This document shows positions 47,674-59,249 of a stretch of 64,000 nt of DNA, one piece after another. This DNA comes from Drosophila persimilis (taxonomy: Eukaryota; Arthropoda; Insecta; Diptera; Drosophilidae), in NCBI RefSeq assembly GCF_003286085.1, contig NW_020825298.1, positions 4,278,001-4,342,000 on the forward strand, written 5' to 3'. The position numbers and the translations under genes are program-made. A model generated the notes under the pieces. It had not been told where the DNA came from. It worked only from the letters and a program-made list of their open reading frames with translations, and made no database searches. The first letter of the stretch is position 1; each line of letters opens with the position of its first letter.

Positions 47674-48787
47674 CGTCGGTTGTGGGCTGTGCTAAGTGGA
47701 GCTTTGAGCATTTAAAGCGGGAATCAAAGCTTCCGGTTATTGGAGATTCACAAATATCGGTGCATGCTCTACGGCTGGCGGCATTTGTTTCTTTTTCAAA
47801 AATGTTGGCAGTTATTTGCTTAAATTTGTATGGCAATTCTTTTTAATTCTGATATTTATTTTTGTGATGGAAGCAATTGTTGCAGGTTGGCTTTTAGCGG
47901 ATAGAAACCTGTAAAAAACAGAGAAGAAAAACGTTTATAAGGAACCCATTTAAATTCATTGAAAGAGAAAACTATTCCTTAGAAAAGTTCCCTAAGAAGA
48001 CTATAAACTTATTTCCTTTTATCAAGAAATTGAAAAATTCATTGAAAAGGGCCCATTGCCACCTTTTTTGCTCCGCCCCTTGGCCTTTCCCACGCTTTTC
48101 CACTTGTTAGTTCTTGGCCAATTTCCTCCGCTTCTGTCCTCACACTCAGCCCATCTCCTCCTTGTGGCTGCAACAAAGTTTTTCCGCCTCACGTTTTCCA
48201 CCTTTTCCCATTCGCTGAATAAAATATGATTGAGGTTCAAGGCGACTGAAGGCTTTCAACGGCAACAATGTCAATTTGTTGTTGCCGGCCCCGCCTGAAG
48301 TGCTGCGCCTAACGGTTGTTTCAGTGTTGGTAAATTGATTTGAAGTGTGTCGAGTGCAGCTTATTAAATAGTCAAGAGGCAAGCGAAGCCGTGGGGCAGC
48401 AGCCATGGCAGTAAAGTTGTAGCAGCCGTGTAAAGCCAATCAATTTATAAGAGCGAGGATAAGTGGAAAAAGCTAAGAAAAAGTCAAGTTAAGCAAACAT
48501 AAGCTTAAGTTTATAGCTGGAAAAAGTGTTGGAAAGCGTAGGAAAAAGATATACTAAATAAAATTGTATAGACACTGCAAAAGTATGGTAAGAAATACTT
48601 TTAAAATAGTTTCATCTTCTAAATTCCTTTTCCAGCACTGACATTTCTTTATTTGCTTTCAAATCTCACAGATCAAATGACATTCACATCCTTTAAGCAA
48701 TTAGCAAAACTTTTCTAATCAATTGAATCAATATTTGACGACTAAAAGACTCTGCAACTTTTCTCAGGAGTAAAGTTCATTAAAATT

Positions 48788-48788
48788 G

Positions 48789-48827
<39 letters not shown>
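48788..48827. repeat. CAGG tetranucleotide microsatellite
   Basis: Ten perfect GCAG/CAGG units. Confidence 0.95.
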
Positions 48828-49225
48828 AGGAAGGCCCCAAATGGCTTCCCATTGTTAGCCAAAGATGGCTCTGATGGGTGTCGGCCACGTTCCGATGACG
48901 TCTGACTAAATGAATCACTTTCTGCGACTGCAATTTGCACTTATTCATCCTCTGACCGGGAGACAATCGTGCCACCCGATTGATAAAGTATTGTGCCCTG
49001 AAATGATTCCAAATGATTTCATTCGGTCTCAAGTCTCAAGGCGAATGGGCTTTTATCTTTGTCGGGCAATAAATGTTAGTGGGTCGACTGCACAACCACC
49101 TATCCACCTATCCACCTATCCACGTTAATTAAACAACAAGAAACAAGGAAATACTCGTAATTAATGCGCAAAAAGGTAGCAGCAACAAAAACAATGACTA
49201 AGTGATTACAGATACAAAGCGAGCG

Positions 49226-49249
49226 ACGAGACGCGACGCGACGCGACGA
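49226..49249. repeat. GCGAC pentanucleotide repeat
   Basis: Four tandem ACGCG units in a purine-rich context. Similar CGCGA repeats occur near 45589 and 63197. Confidence 0.7.
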
Positions 49250-52200
49250 ACGAAACCCTCAAAACCTCTGCTTCAATGAATCCAAAAAAGTGTGGCGCGG
49301 AAAAGCGTGGAAAAGCAGCGGGCAAAACTGCAGCAAGCAGCCAAACAAAAGAAGCAACGATAGACCCTCTGGAAAATGCAAGCCATGAAGTTGAAAATGT
49401 ACTTCTTCTCCCTGTTTTTTGGGCTCTGATGCCGCGCCGATTGCTGCATTTTCCTTTGCATAATTTTCCACAGCTATCGGGGCAGGGGCGGGGCGAGGGC
49501 GGGGGCAGGGCATCATCAGGTGACTAAAAGTTGCGAAAAATCTTCAAAATTGCAGATGAAGTTTTCCCATTTTGAACGTGCCGTAGCTCGAAGAGGGTTT
49601 GGAGTTGGGAAAAAGGTACAGATGATGAGGGTTTCCTGAAACTTAAACGAAATTATTTCATTTTGCATGCTTTAATAAAGAAATATATGCAAATTGTGGG
49701 ACTCGGAATGGTTGTGGAAAGACAAGGCTAAAGGTAATGGAATTTAAACAAATATCATGATTATAGAGTGGGATTTACTTGAACGAAATGAATAGATAAT
49801 GGCCTTAATGGCGAAAGGTCGGAGGATTTTTATCTACTTTTATCTTTGTCTTTCGTTCAAAGCTTCTTCGTTAGATCTTTACGTTCTATATAGGAATAAA
49901 ACTATAAAACGTTACCCCACTTTAAGTCAACAAAGTTATTTATACAATTTATGTAGATTGCAGCAATCAGATTTTCAATACACAAAAAAAAAAAAAAAAC
50001 AGACATCACAGCCGAACGTCCACGAATTTATAATCCCAATCAGCACTAAATTGACAGTATTATCATTTTGTTAACTTGTTTAATTACCCCGTTTAGGGTT
50101 CGAGGCAGAAAAAATAAACAACCTATAAATAAATGTTGCCTTATTGGCATTCGAGCGAGTGAGTAATTTATCAACAAATTTATCAGCCGAGCAGAAGTCG
50201 ACACCGTGGACTGATGGGATGAGGGGCAACGGCTAGGTTTGGGGCTTTGTCTGACTTTCTTTCTTCTGCAGAATTTGATCTTCACAGCAGTTTTTGAGGA
50301 TCCTTTTATAAGGTAAACATGAGATGCATTACCATCACTTCAAGCTTTAAAGAGGAAATTAAGCCAGAAAGAATGAATATTCAACTGCTTATATTATATG
50401 TAAAAATTCTAGATAATAGGTAGAACTAAGGAAATATAAGGAATGATAAATAAATAGATTGAATGATAGATAGCGCCTTTCAAACATGGAGCTCTCAGAA
50501 CCTCTGTCTCAGAGGCTCCACCATTGTATCACATATTAGATCATCATTCGAATTTCAGACCTTTAGCATTAGAGCCATGGATCTTCCAAAAGGAGTCTCC
50601 CCAGAACAAAGCTGCCTTCCATTCTTTTACTCACATCATAAATATTATTTCCCATCAAATTCGATTTTGTCTTTAATTTTCTGTGCAAAGTCAGACCTTA
50701 AATCGATTAGTACACTGGCTGACATAACCGTATTTCATATGCGGACATTGTTGAGTGATTTATGCGGTAGATATTTCATACAATTGGATTTTATTTTTGA
50801 TTTTTATTTGCCATTTTGTCTATTGATTAGATTGCCAGCGAGACACACACGAGAGCACTCGTACACGTACTAGTGGGGATTTTTATCTCTTGACCATCTA
50901 TACCCCTCTCTCTCTCTATCTATCCCTCCGTTGAGATACTCTTTCTCTGTCACTTTTTGCGGTTATTATTGTCAGGCTTTGAGAACAAGTTTTATTCCAT
51001 CGCTTTGTGTTCTCGTGTCTGTGCCTCTCGTGTGAGTCAATTGACCCAAATTGTTGGCTCTGGCTCGGGCTCGGGCTCGGGCTCTTTTGTGCCTGGCCCG
51101 GCTCTCGGCTCTCGGGCAGCAGCAGCAGCCGCCTCTCTTGTTTGGGGCAGACGTGTCGTTTCTGCTGTTCTCAGCACGGACACCCCAGATACCCTGTACT
51201 CCTGGGGGGTCAAAGGTTGTGGGGTTCTATCTTAGGGCAAAGGCAGAAAGGCTCGAGGCTCGACTATCTAGTACCTAGGATATTTGTGCAGGGAGCACTT
51301 TTGCAATGGCTTGCTGCCTGTCTACGGAAATCTTACAGATGTACCTTTTCGTCTGCCTTTTCACTTTTCACTCTATTAAAATCTCATTTCACTTTAATTT
51401 TTAGCACACAAAAAGTTCTTTCTCTTTCCAGAGGGTATCCAAGCGTCGTTCCACTCACTTGCACACTCACTTTTTCTGTTAGTTTCTTGTTCTTTTCTTT
51501 TTAGTGGGTCGTCTTAAAACGAAAGGCAGTTGAACTCTGTCAAAATGATCATCCGAAAGAGCTGTGGAGCTGTGGGGCTGTGGAGCTAATGATGGAGGTC
51601 CGATGATGCTGCGTCGCACGCGCTTTTTGCAAATCTCTCTCTTATCTGCTTTGATACGATCTGAGAGGGGGTTATCTTAATTTTGGAGACTAATGAATGC
51701 TTAATTTTGACTTGAGAAATCTGTCCATACCTCTGTCTCTCACAGCTCAAAGTGCACTGAAAAAGAGTCGATACTTCTGTCTGGTTTGACTTCTGTTCGA
51801 ATAATCTTCTGCCTCAAAAGGGTACTCATGATTTCCTTTTGCCATTTCAAAGTATATATTTTTCGTCTAAATTTGGCCAATCTTTAACGATTCAAGAGTA
51901 AAGACCTCCCTCCATGCTCCACTGAATGCTCAGCCAGCGGAGATTCAATATGGATTCTAAGCGTTTCTCGGGGATTGAACCATTAAATACAGTTTATGGC
52001 TGGGGTAACCATCGCATACCTAGACCCCAGACCTCAAGGCCACTCTGTGGCAGCCTCTCCGTTGGTCACAGCATTACATTATCTCCGTGCTTCTCCTAAA
52101 CATTTTATGGATCATTTAGCAAATGACGAGAGGAACAGCAGAGGAAAATACCAGCAAAAATCAAGCATCGTGAAAAATATTGCAAGCTTTAGTTCATTTT

Positions 52201-53687
52201 TATGGTATTCGTATTTTGTTGGGGGGCCTTTGACTCTTTACGTGCGAAATGAGTTCAACGAATTTCTGTGTCAACAGTTTGCAAAGTTTTTTCTTTTTTA
52301 TTTTTAGTGCTGACTCGATTTTTAGGTGGCAGCCAGGCAGGCGGGCGGGCAATCGATGAACCCAAAGATGCAACTCAATCAAGTGGAACGAATATTTCTC
52401 TTTCGAAAATTATCTAAGAAGCAACAGGACAGCCACCAAAATAATTGCTCTTAACGCTCCAAGGCATCGCCTTAATGAGTTTTTGCTGCAAATAGGCCAT
52501 AAATTATTAATCCTATGGGTAGGTGGTAGGTGTAATGGCACTCTGCTGCAGGAAATTCGAAATGGCAAATACTTTTTTGGCTAATTTTTAACGTTAATGG
52601 GTAAGGAACAAGAAAATAAGTAAAATTCTTGTTAAGGTAATTGAAGGCTGTACGATTTGGTTTAAGTATGATGAATAATTAAGAATAATAACGAAAAAGG
52701 GAAACAAAGAAAATATGGTAATGGACAACTGAACACTGGATCAAATTTACTAAATTGCAAAGGCATAAAACGGATCCTTTTAATACTAAAAGAGTATCAA
52801 AAGAAAATCTAGAGAAATATACAATACAAAGAGAAAAGGACTGACGCATTGACTTTCAATGAATCTTAAACTTGTCTAAAAATTTCCACCAGAAAAACAA
52901 AGGTAGATCCTTTCCATTAACTAAAATCTTGTTTCTAAAAATATTTAAAAAGTGCCTTCGAAAATTGTATGATAGAAATACAAAATTTTTTACCAAAATC
53001 CATTATTTTATAATTTTTTAGAATCAACAGAAGTTATAATTATATAATTCTATCTAAAAACATTCTTTTAAATTAATGATTTATTTTTTTATTTATTTTA
53101 AAAAAAGGTATTTTTGTTCTTATAATTTGATATAATTTTATGTATTAATTTTGTACTATTTTATTTTTGTGCTTTTACTTTATTTTAAAATTTTGTTCAT
53201 ATATTTTTTTGTATGAATCTTTTTTTTCTGGAATCTTGGCTCAAAGCACCAGCCACATGCCATTTTAGTTTCTAAAAATTTCGATTTTAGTTTAAATTCC
53301 AGCATTCCATCCATTAACCCAGCTGGACAGTGTGTTTCAAATAAAAATCCCCAGCCGAAAAACGCCCACCAAACAAATAATTTACCAAAGGGGCATCCCA
53401 TTAAAGCGGGGGAGGGGGTTCCTGGAGAGTGATTTGTAGTGGAGTTTAGATTAAGATAGAAATGGGGCGGCTGGGGCGGGTGGGTGTTGGCAAATGCAAT
53501 CAAAAAGTGCCTCAAAAAGGGGCGTCACACGAAATTTGAGACCCCAGAAAGAGTGGAAAATGAAGCTGAAACCGCGACTGAAATTCAAACTGCACTCAAG
53601 CCAAAACTCAGCTGGAATCAAGCTAAAGAGGGGCATGGAATGGGAGGCAGTAGCCAGTAGCTGGCTGCACGATGTCTGCTGCGTGGC

Positions 53688-53722
53688 TGCATGTTGCACG
53701 TTGCACGTTGCGCGTTGCGCGT
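53688..53722. repeat. 7-bp tandem repeat (GTTGCAC/GTTGCGC)
   Basis: About five heptamer units drifting from CACGTTG to CGCGTTG. Confidence 0.75.
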
Positions 53723-54102
53723 TTTATCTTTCGCCTTCGTCGCCTGCGGCACAAGTGTTAATAAAATGTTACAGTTAAGTTGCCATAACACATGTGGCTG
53801 TGGCGGGGCAGGGCCGGGCAGGGCACTCTATGCGGCAGAAATATTTTCCCAAATGGAATGCAAAGTGAATTGCAACCAAATGTGGCAAGATGATTGCAAT
53901 TTCTTTTCCAATGATTGGCACAGCATCCCCTGGAGGCTGGCACTGCATTTAGGCGGAGGGGCGTTCCAGGGGGAGAGGCGGCGTCAGCCTGAGTTGCATC
54001 TTCGTTGAGGCACAACACATGCAACAGCAGCATAACAGAGGGGCACAAAAATTTGCATGATCTGTTTTGCCCATATGCAAAATATGTTTTTGCACAGCAA
54101 TG

Positions 54103-54246
54103 CACTGAGAGAAATTGTTGTCAAGGAAACAGAAAATATGGGAATTAAAAAAAAGGAAAAATATTTAAATCTTCTTTAAAAGAGATTTCTATACGATTGC
54201 CATAAATTCATTTTTGCTCGCTTCTTCAGCAAAAATTCTCTCAGTG
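54103..54246. mobile_element. Short inverted-repeat (MITE-like) element, copy 2
   Basis: Perfect 11-bp inverted ends CACTGAGAGAA/TTCTCTCAGTG enclose 144 nt of AT-rich DNA. The flanks read TG and TA. There is no ORF. Very similar ends and length occur at 59102-59247. Confidence 0.55.
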
Positions 54247-55702
54247 TAGTGCCAAAATTATGCGCATTTTTGCCATTAGATGTTGCCCTGTCTAGGGAAA
54301 ACCTTAACTCTCGAGAGATCTCTTTAAACAACAACAATAATAAATGCCAAAAAATTTAAATACACATGTGAAAAAAGCGGCAGAAGCAGAAGAGAAAGAG
54401 AGATGTAACGACGCAACAGAAATAATTCCACATCCAAAGAAAAAGGCAAAGACAATGGGAGGAGGAGGCTGCCAGAAACGAACGCATTGCAGAAATTTAC
54501 ACGGAAGCAAGCCACCAAAAAAAAAACCAGAAAAAACACACAAATGAATACGAAATTTATGCAATGGAAATGCCTTTTCAATTTTCCAAGGAAAGTGCAC
54601 AGCGAGTAGGGTGTAAAGAAAAGTTAAATGAGCGTTAAATTGGTTTGAAATGCAGACCGCAAATGGAAAATAAAAAACAATAAATGCTGCGAAATTTCGA
54701 GGGATTTTCTATTTAGGGCTCTAAATACAGGTATTCCCAAGACAAAAAAAAAAAAAGAAAAACAATTATTAGCATTAGCATAAAAGGTACTACGAGTGCT
54801 ATCATGGGTTCATTGAACCCCTCCCCACCATCCCCACCAAAGAAAAATCTCTGTTGCCAATTGACGCAACATTTCAACGCAGAAACAACAAAAGCAATAG
54901 AAAACATAATGAAAAGCAAACTTAAATCATAAAAAAAGCCCACACAGAAAAGAAAAGAAAAGATAAAGAATGGCCCCAGAATGGAGGGGGGAAAAACTTA
55001 AGAACCCAAGAAGCAATGAACTGCTTTATAAAGTTTAAAACAAAAGCCAGAAGTCGCAGCAGAAGTAAAAGAAAGAACTACAAAAGCATATTCCAGGGAA
55101 AAATGACGTCATGACAGATCGTTGGCCAATTTTCGGGCACCAAAAGTGTTAATTATATATAGCATATATCTCACGATGGCAATTAGTTATCAGCCGAGTG
55201 GCGAAGCCATTTTTTATCAGCGAAAAGAGTCGCCAACCATCGAATGGTGGAAATAAAAGATGTGTCACGGGTCTCAGATGTTTGTGGCGCCTCGGGGCAT
55301 GTATTATCAACAGTTATCGGCGGAGATATACGATCCGTTTGATTATGAAACAGATGTTGAAAAGGCCTGGCTGACAGAGGATTGATGGATGACAAAAGCA
55401 GGGAATGGACTAAGAGATGAAATCATCAGAGATCAGGCGTTAAGCAACTGCTAGTCGGACTGATCAAATAAAGATAACTTTAAGAACATTTGTTTGTGAT
55501 AATCCATCTTCTTTAATAAATTTCCCATATCTAAAGTTTTGTCACATTAATTGCTATGATCTTGACCCAATGCTTGCAACAAACATTTAAAGCTCACTGA
55601 TCACCCCATCATAAACATTATTTTTAATGGCTATCTTATGTGTGTGTGGGATCATCAGTTGGTGATCTTAAACAGCAGCTGTTCGAATGAAGTAAACAGC
55701 AG

Positions 55703-56131
55703 TTAATATAGTGATCTATTGATATGTGGATGATTAGAGGTAAAGTTTACAAAGATGAACAGGGGAAAAGGTATTCTGCTTAGAGAAAAATATTCAAAGG
55801 TTACTTTTTGAGAACCCAAACCAAAGAATGTTTTCCCCACTCTACTGGGAATTTTCTCTTCTGGGAAGTAAGCTAAAAATACATAAATCAGAGATCTTAA
55901 CGTCCCTGCTCCCACACTGACTCCATTGCTCCATTGATGCTCGGACTCGGATGCAAAAGGGAATGCCTGAAAGCCAACACTTTTATGCTTCGCTGATAAG
56001 GGTTCTTTTTGTTGCTCTAAAGATCCATTCAGTAGATCAAATGTTGTATCATCTTTATATTCCCTCACCAGACGATCTACAGCCTGACGTCTGAGTGACC
56101 TTGGGCTCTTGACAGCCACTGCAATATGCAT
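55703..56131 (-). CDS. Hypothetical ORF (weak)
   Basis: A 163-codon open frame (56194-55703), of which 142 codons follow the first ATG at 56131. It includes a basic/acidic mixed segment (SPRSLRRQAVDRLVREYKDD) and a hydrophobic, aromatic C-terminus. I recognise no domain. The length is notable for AT-rich DNA, but there is no promoter or splice support. Confidence 0.15.
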   Translation of the reverse strand: MHIAVAVKSPRSLRRQAVDRLVREYKDDTTFDLLNGSLEQQKEPLSAKHKSVGFQAFPFASESEHQWSNGVSVGAGTLRSLIYVFLAYFPEEKIPSRVGKTFFGLGSQKVTFEYFSLSRIPFPLFIFVNFTSNHPHINRSLY

Positions 56132-57731
56132 GACCAAAGTGCGTGTTAGCCCCACCTGATCACATACGACGAGTGTATCTACATCTAGAAACACAAAGTA
56201 TATTCCTCCATCTAGTCACACATATAATCATTGATTCAACGCACACACACAATCGACCGATCGTTGATCAACAAACACAAACAACCATAAAAGTAAGATA
56301 AGAACATAATAGTTATAGAAAACCAATAAGCAATAATCATTGATTGTATAATCGTATCGCGGAGAGGGCCCAAGCGAACGCTGAACCCAAAGATAAGCAA
56401 AACTGTGGGACCCATCCAACCATTGACCCGCTTTAAAGTAGCCCTAACTATCTTCAGATTTGGGTAATATTCACCATAAAAAAGGCTGCCGTTTAGTGGC
56501 TCTTTTCAAATGATAAGGTAATCCTGCTTTTGTATCTTTCATTCAACAAGCCCCAGCTGGATTACCCCCCTGACAAAAGCTGCCAACGGCATTCATTCCT
56601 CCGACAAAATCTGGCAACAGCATTCCGCTAGCATTCAAATATGCAAAATGTAATTAATATGAAGAGCAAAAAAGGGGCAAAAAGAGGCAAAAAGAGGCAA
56701 AAGCAAACGCTTCTGGTTGTGGGTCTGCTTCTGCTTCTGCTTCTGCTGTTAGATCCGTCAGGTTGCACACACAACACACACGTCAATGGCAGTGCAACAG
56801 AATCACATCACAGAATCCGCAGAGCCAGTGTCCGGAGTGGGCCGGGGGCAGGGGCAGGGGCAGGGGCTGACAGCTGGCTCATATCAAATAACCTTCATGT
56901 TGGACGAACCGGTTGCAAATATCTACGACCGAGTACTTATATAAAATTATATACATACTAGACACCAGATGTAGGGCTATGTGTGCGCGTAATAAAATTA
57001 GAAAATGCAGCCCCACAGAGTCTGCGAGAGACAGAGAGAGAGGAAGGAAGCATCGCTGGCTGCAACCCACCAACAGAGCTGCAACAGAGCGGAAACTGTT
57101 GGCCTGTTGGCTGTTGGCTGCTGTTGTTGCTGTTGGCCATGTTCGGGCACTTGGCTGTCGGCCGTTGGCAAATCTCCGGTCTTGTTTGGGCCATTTCTTG
57201 ACACTTGACAAACTCGGCTACAGGGTAGCTCACGGGGTAGACTGAGTGCCGGCGTGCTGTGATTGTCTGTCCCAAAGATCATCAGCAACAGCAAGTTTTA
57301 TGTGCACAAAACTTTTGCCAGAAGTTGCACCATAAAAAGCGGCAAAGTTTCTTTCGGTTGATTGTTTTTTATCAGGCTTATTTATGGTTTGTATTGTTGG
57401 AACTTTGGACCTTTGGAATATTCAAAGTTTAAGGTGTTTAAGGAAGCTTTTACTCTTGCCAGTACATAAATCTTTTTGTATTCTCAAAAATGTACAAGTA
57501 CAAGTAAAAAGTTCATCAGAATCAATGAATTATCAACTGAAATGTCTCATATATTCGCTTTATAGAAAGTATCTTTTAAATTTACGTCTCCTGCTGTTTT
57601 TTCTCTCATTTCTTCAGCCTTTCCAGGGTATTCCGCCAGTCACAATCATTCCTAAGCCTGCTCCCTTTTCCAGTTACATTTAATTATGCAAATCCCTCGA
57701 CAATTGGCATATAATTACGTATATCAACACC

Positions 57732-57750
57732 CACACACACACACACACAC
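57732..57750. repeat. CA microsatellite
   Basis: About nine CA units. Confidence 0.85.
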
Positions 57751-57989
57751 CCGCACGGGGGTTTCAATCTTATCGATATGGACAAGGCTGTTTGTCGGGG
57801 CCCACAGGGGGCGTTGTCACCCCATTAAGTCGTCTAGAAACAGTCACAAAAGTCACTTAAAAGAGCGAAACAATTGTTAACGCATGAAGGCACGAGTACG
57901 AGCGTACGGGCACTCGAATGGACACTTCATTAGCAAACCTCAAACAAACCGCAATGAGATCGCATGAACACATGACGCACATGCCACCA

Positions 57990-58187
57990 GCTCAGAGACT
58001 AGAGATCTTTAGTCATGTGTGCTCAGAGACTAGACCCCTTACTCCATTTAAGAGTTAACCACAGAGATCTTTACTCATTTCTGCTCAGTGACGGGGGATC
58101 TTTACTCATTTCTGGATGGGGCTGAGAGATCTTTACCGATTTCGGGCTGGAGCCGAGAGATCTTTACTCGTTTTATACTCGAATCGG
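57990..58187. repeat. 31-bp minisatellite, about six units
   Basis: GAGATCTTTA-type units start near 58002, 58033, 58064, 58095, 58125 and 58156, a steady 30-31 bp period. The first copies also share GCTCAGAGACTAGA. The second unit is the most diverged. AT-rich sequence follows to 58440, and a weaker block of related AGATCT words lies at 58470-58560. Confidence 0.75.
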
Positions 58188-59101
58188 GATAGGAATATTC
58201 TATACTATATACTAAATACTATAATATTAAATATGATAATACTAAATACTGTAATACTAAAATTTACTAATTTAAAATTAATATTAAAGAAATTTAAAAT
58301 AAATAAAAAATCAAACTAGAACAAAATAAAAAATTAAACAAAAATAAAACAATTTAAAAATATATAAAAAATTAATTATTTTTCTTATACATATATATAT
58401 TTTTTTCTTTTTTATTTGTTTTTTTTCTCTTCCTTATAGTTTTATTCAGAGTTTAAGCTTCAGAAACCAGATATCTTTCCACAGTTCAACCTAGAGACGA
58501 CAGATCTCCCCCCGACCTGAGATTACTCATTACTCTACTCTGAGAGTTCACAGATCTCTCCACCATTGAGCCGATTCCCCGAGAGAGAACCCACACAAAG
58601 AAATGACTAAAGATGCAAGATTTGTTCAGACCTTGTCTGATAATCTCCTCAAAATGATGGATGCGGTGCCCCGTGCTGGCGTGCGTGTGCGTCTGGGCCC
58701 CCCCACAAAAGACTCAAAAGCAAACAACAATCCACTTAAGAGCTGTACATAAATATCAATTAAATGGTTTCGCTCAGTCTTCAGTCTTTTTGGCCACTGA
58801 ACTTTTGTTTGTATTACAAAATAATTTCAAGTTTAAGTGATTTTTGAACCGTGAAAAGCAGGCAGGCATTCCGTCAAGCCACCTGAAGGTCATTTGTCTT
58901 CTTAAAGATAGTTTTGTGGGTCACACACACAGCCAGTTGCAGTTTGTCCGTTGCCACAGTCCTAATTAAATGTCACAGAAAGTTAAGCACTAACCGACAG
59001 TGTAATCAACATCCACATCTACAATTCAAACTTCAATCCCCAATCCCCGACTGGCAGAACCAACAATTGTGCAATTGTCACTTTGAAAGTTCGGGGGAGT
59101 G

Positions 59102-59247
59102 CACTGAGAGAAAGTACAACCAGATATTAGTTAAATATTCGGTTCCTCAATAAAAAACATTCAATCGAAAGACAATTTTCTTCGATTTGAGCATAAATGT
59201 ACTCCATTCTCGGAGCAAATCTATTTCAGGGGTTCTTTCTCTAGGTG
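59102..59247. mobile_element. Short inverted-repeat (MITE-like) element, copy 3
   Basis: The left end CACTGAGAGAAAG and right end CTTTCTCTAGGTG are imperfect inverted repeats 146 nt apart. Flanks TG/TA match copy 2. The interior is AT-rich and has no ORF. Confidence 0.5.
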
Positions 59248-59249
59248 TA

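Larger units (their letters stand above)
47700..54102. other. Upstream DNA, no gene seen
   Basis: AT-rich sequence with simple repeats (CAGG at 48788, GCGAC at 49226) and GA/CT runs. Frames of up to 165 codons exist but lack coding features. It may hold distal Wdr62 regulatory DNA or introns of an unseen gene. Confidence 0.4.

Noticed and set aside
50463-50873. 136-codon + strand ORF
   Set aside because: Composition is Phe/Ser/Leu-rich, as expected from T-rich noncoding DNA. No recognisable motif and no promoter.
51007-51504. 165-codon + strand ORF
   Set aside because: It starts in GGCTCG and CAGCAG repeats that give Gly-Leu and Ser runs. No coding features.
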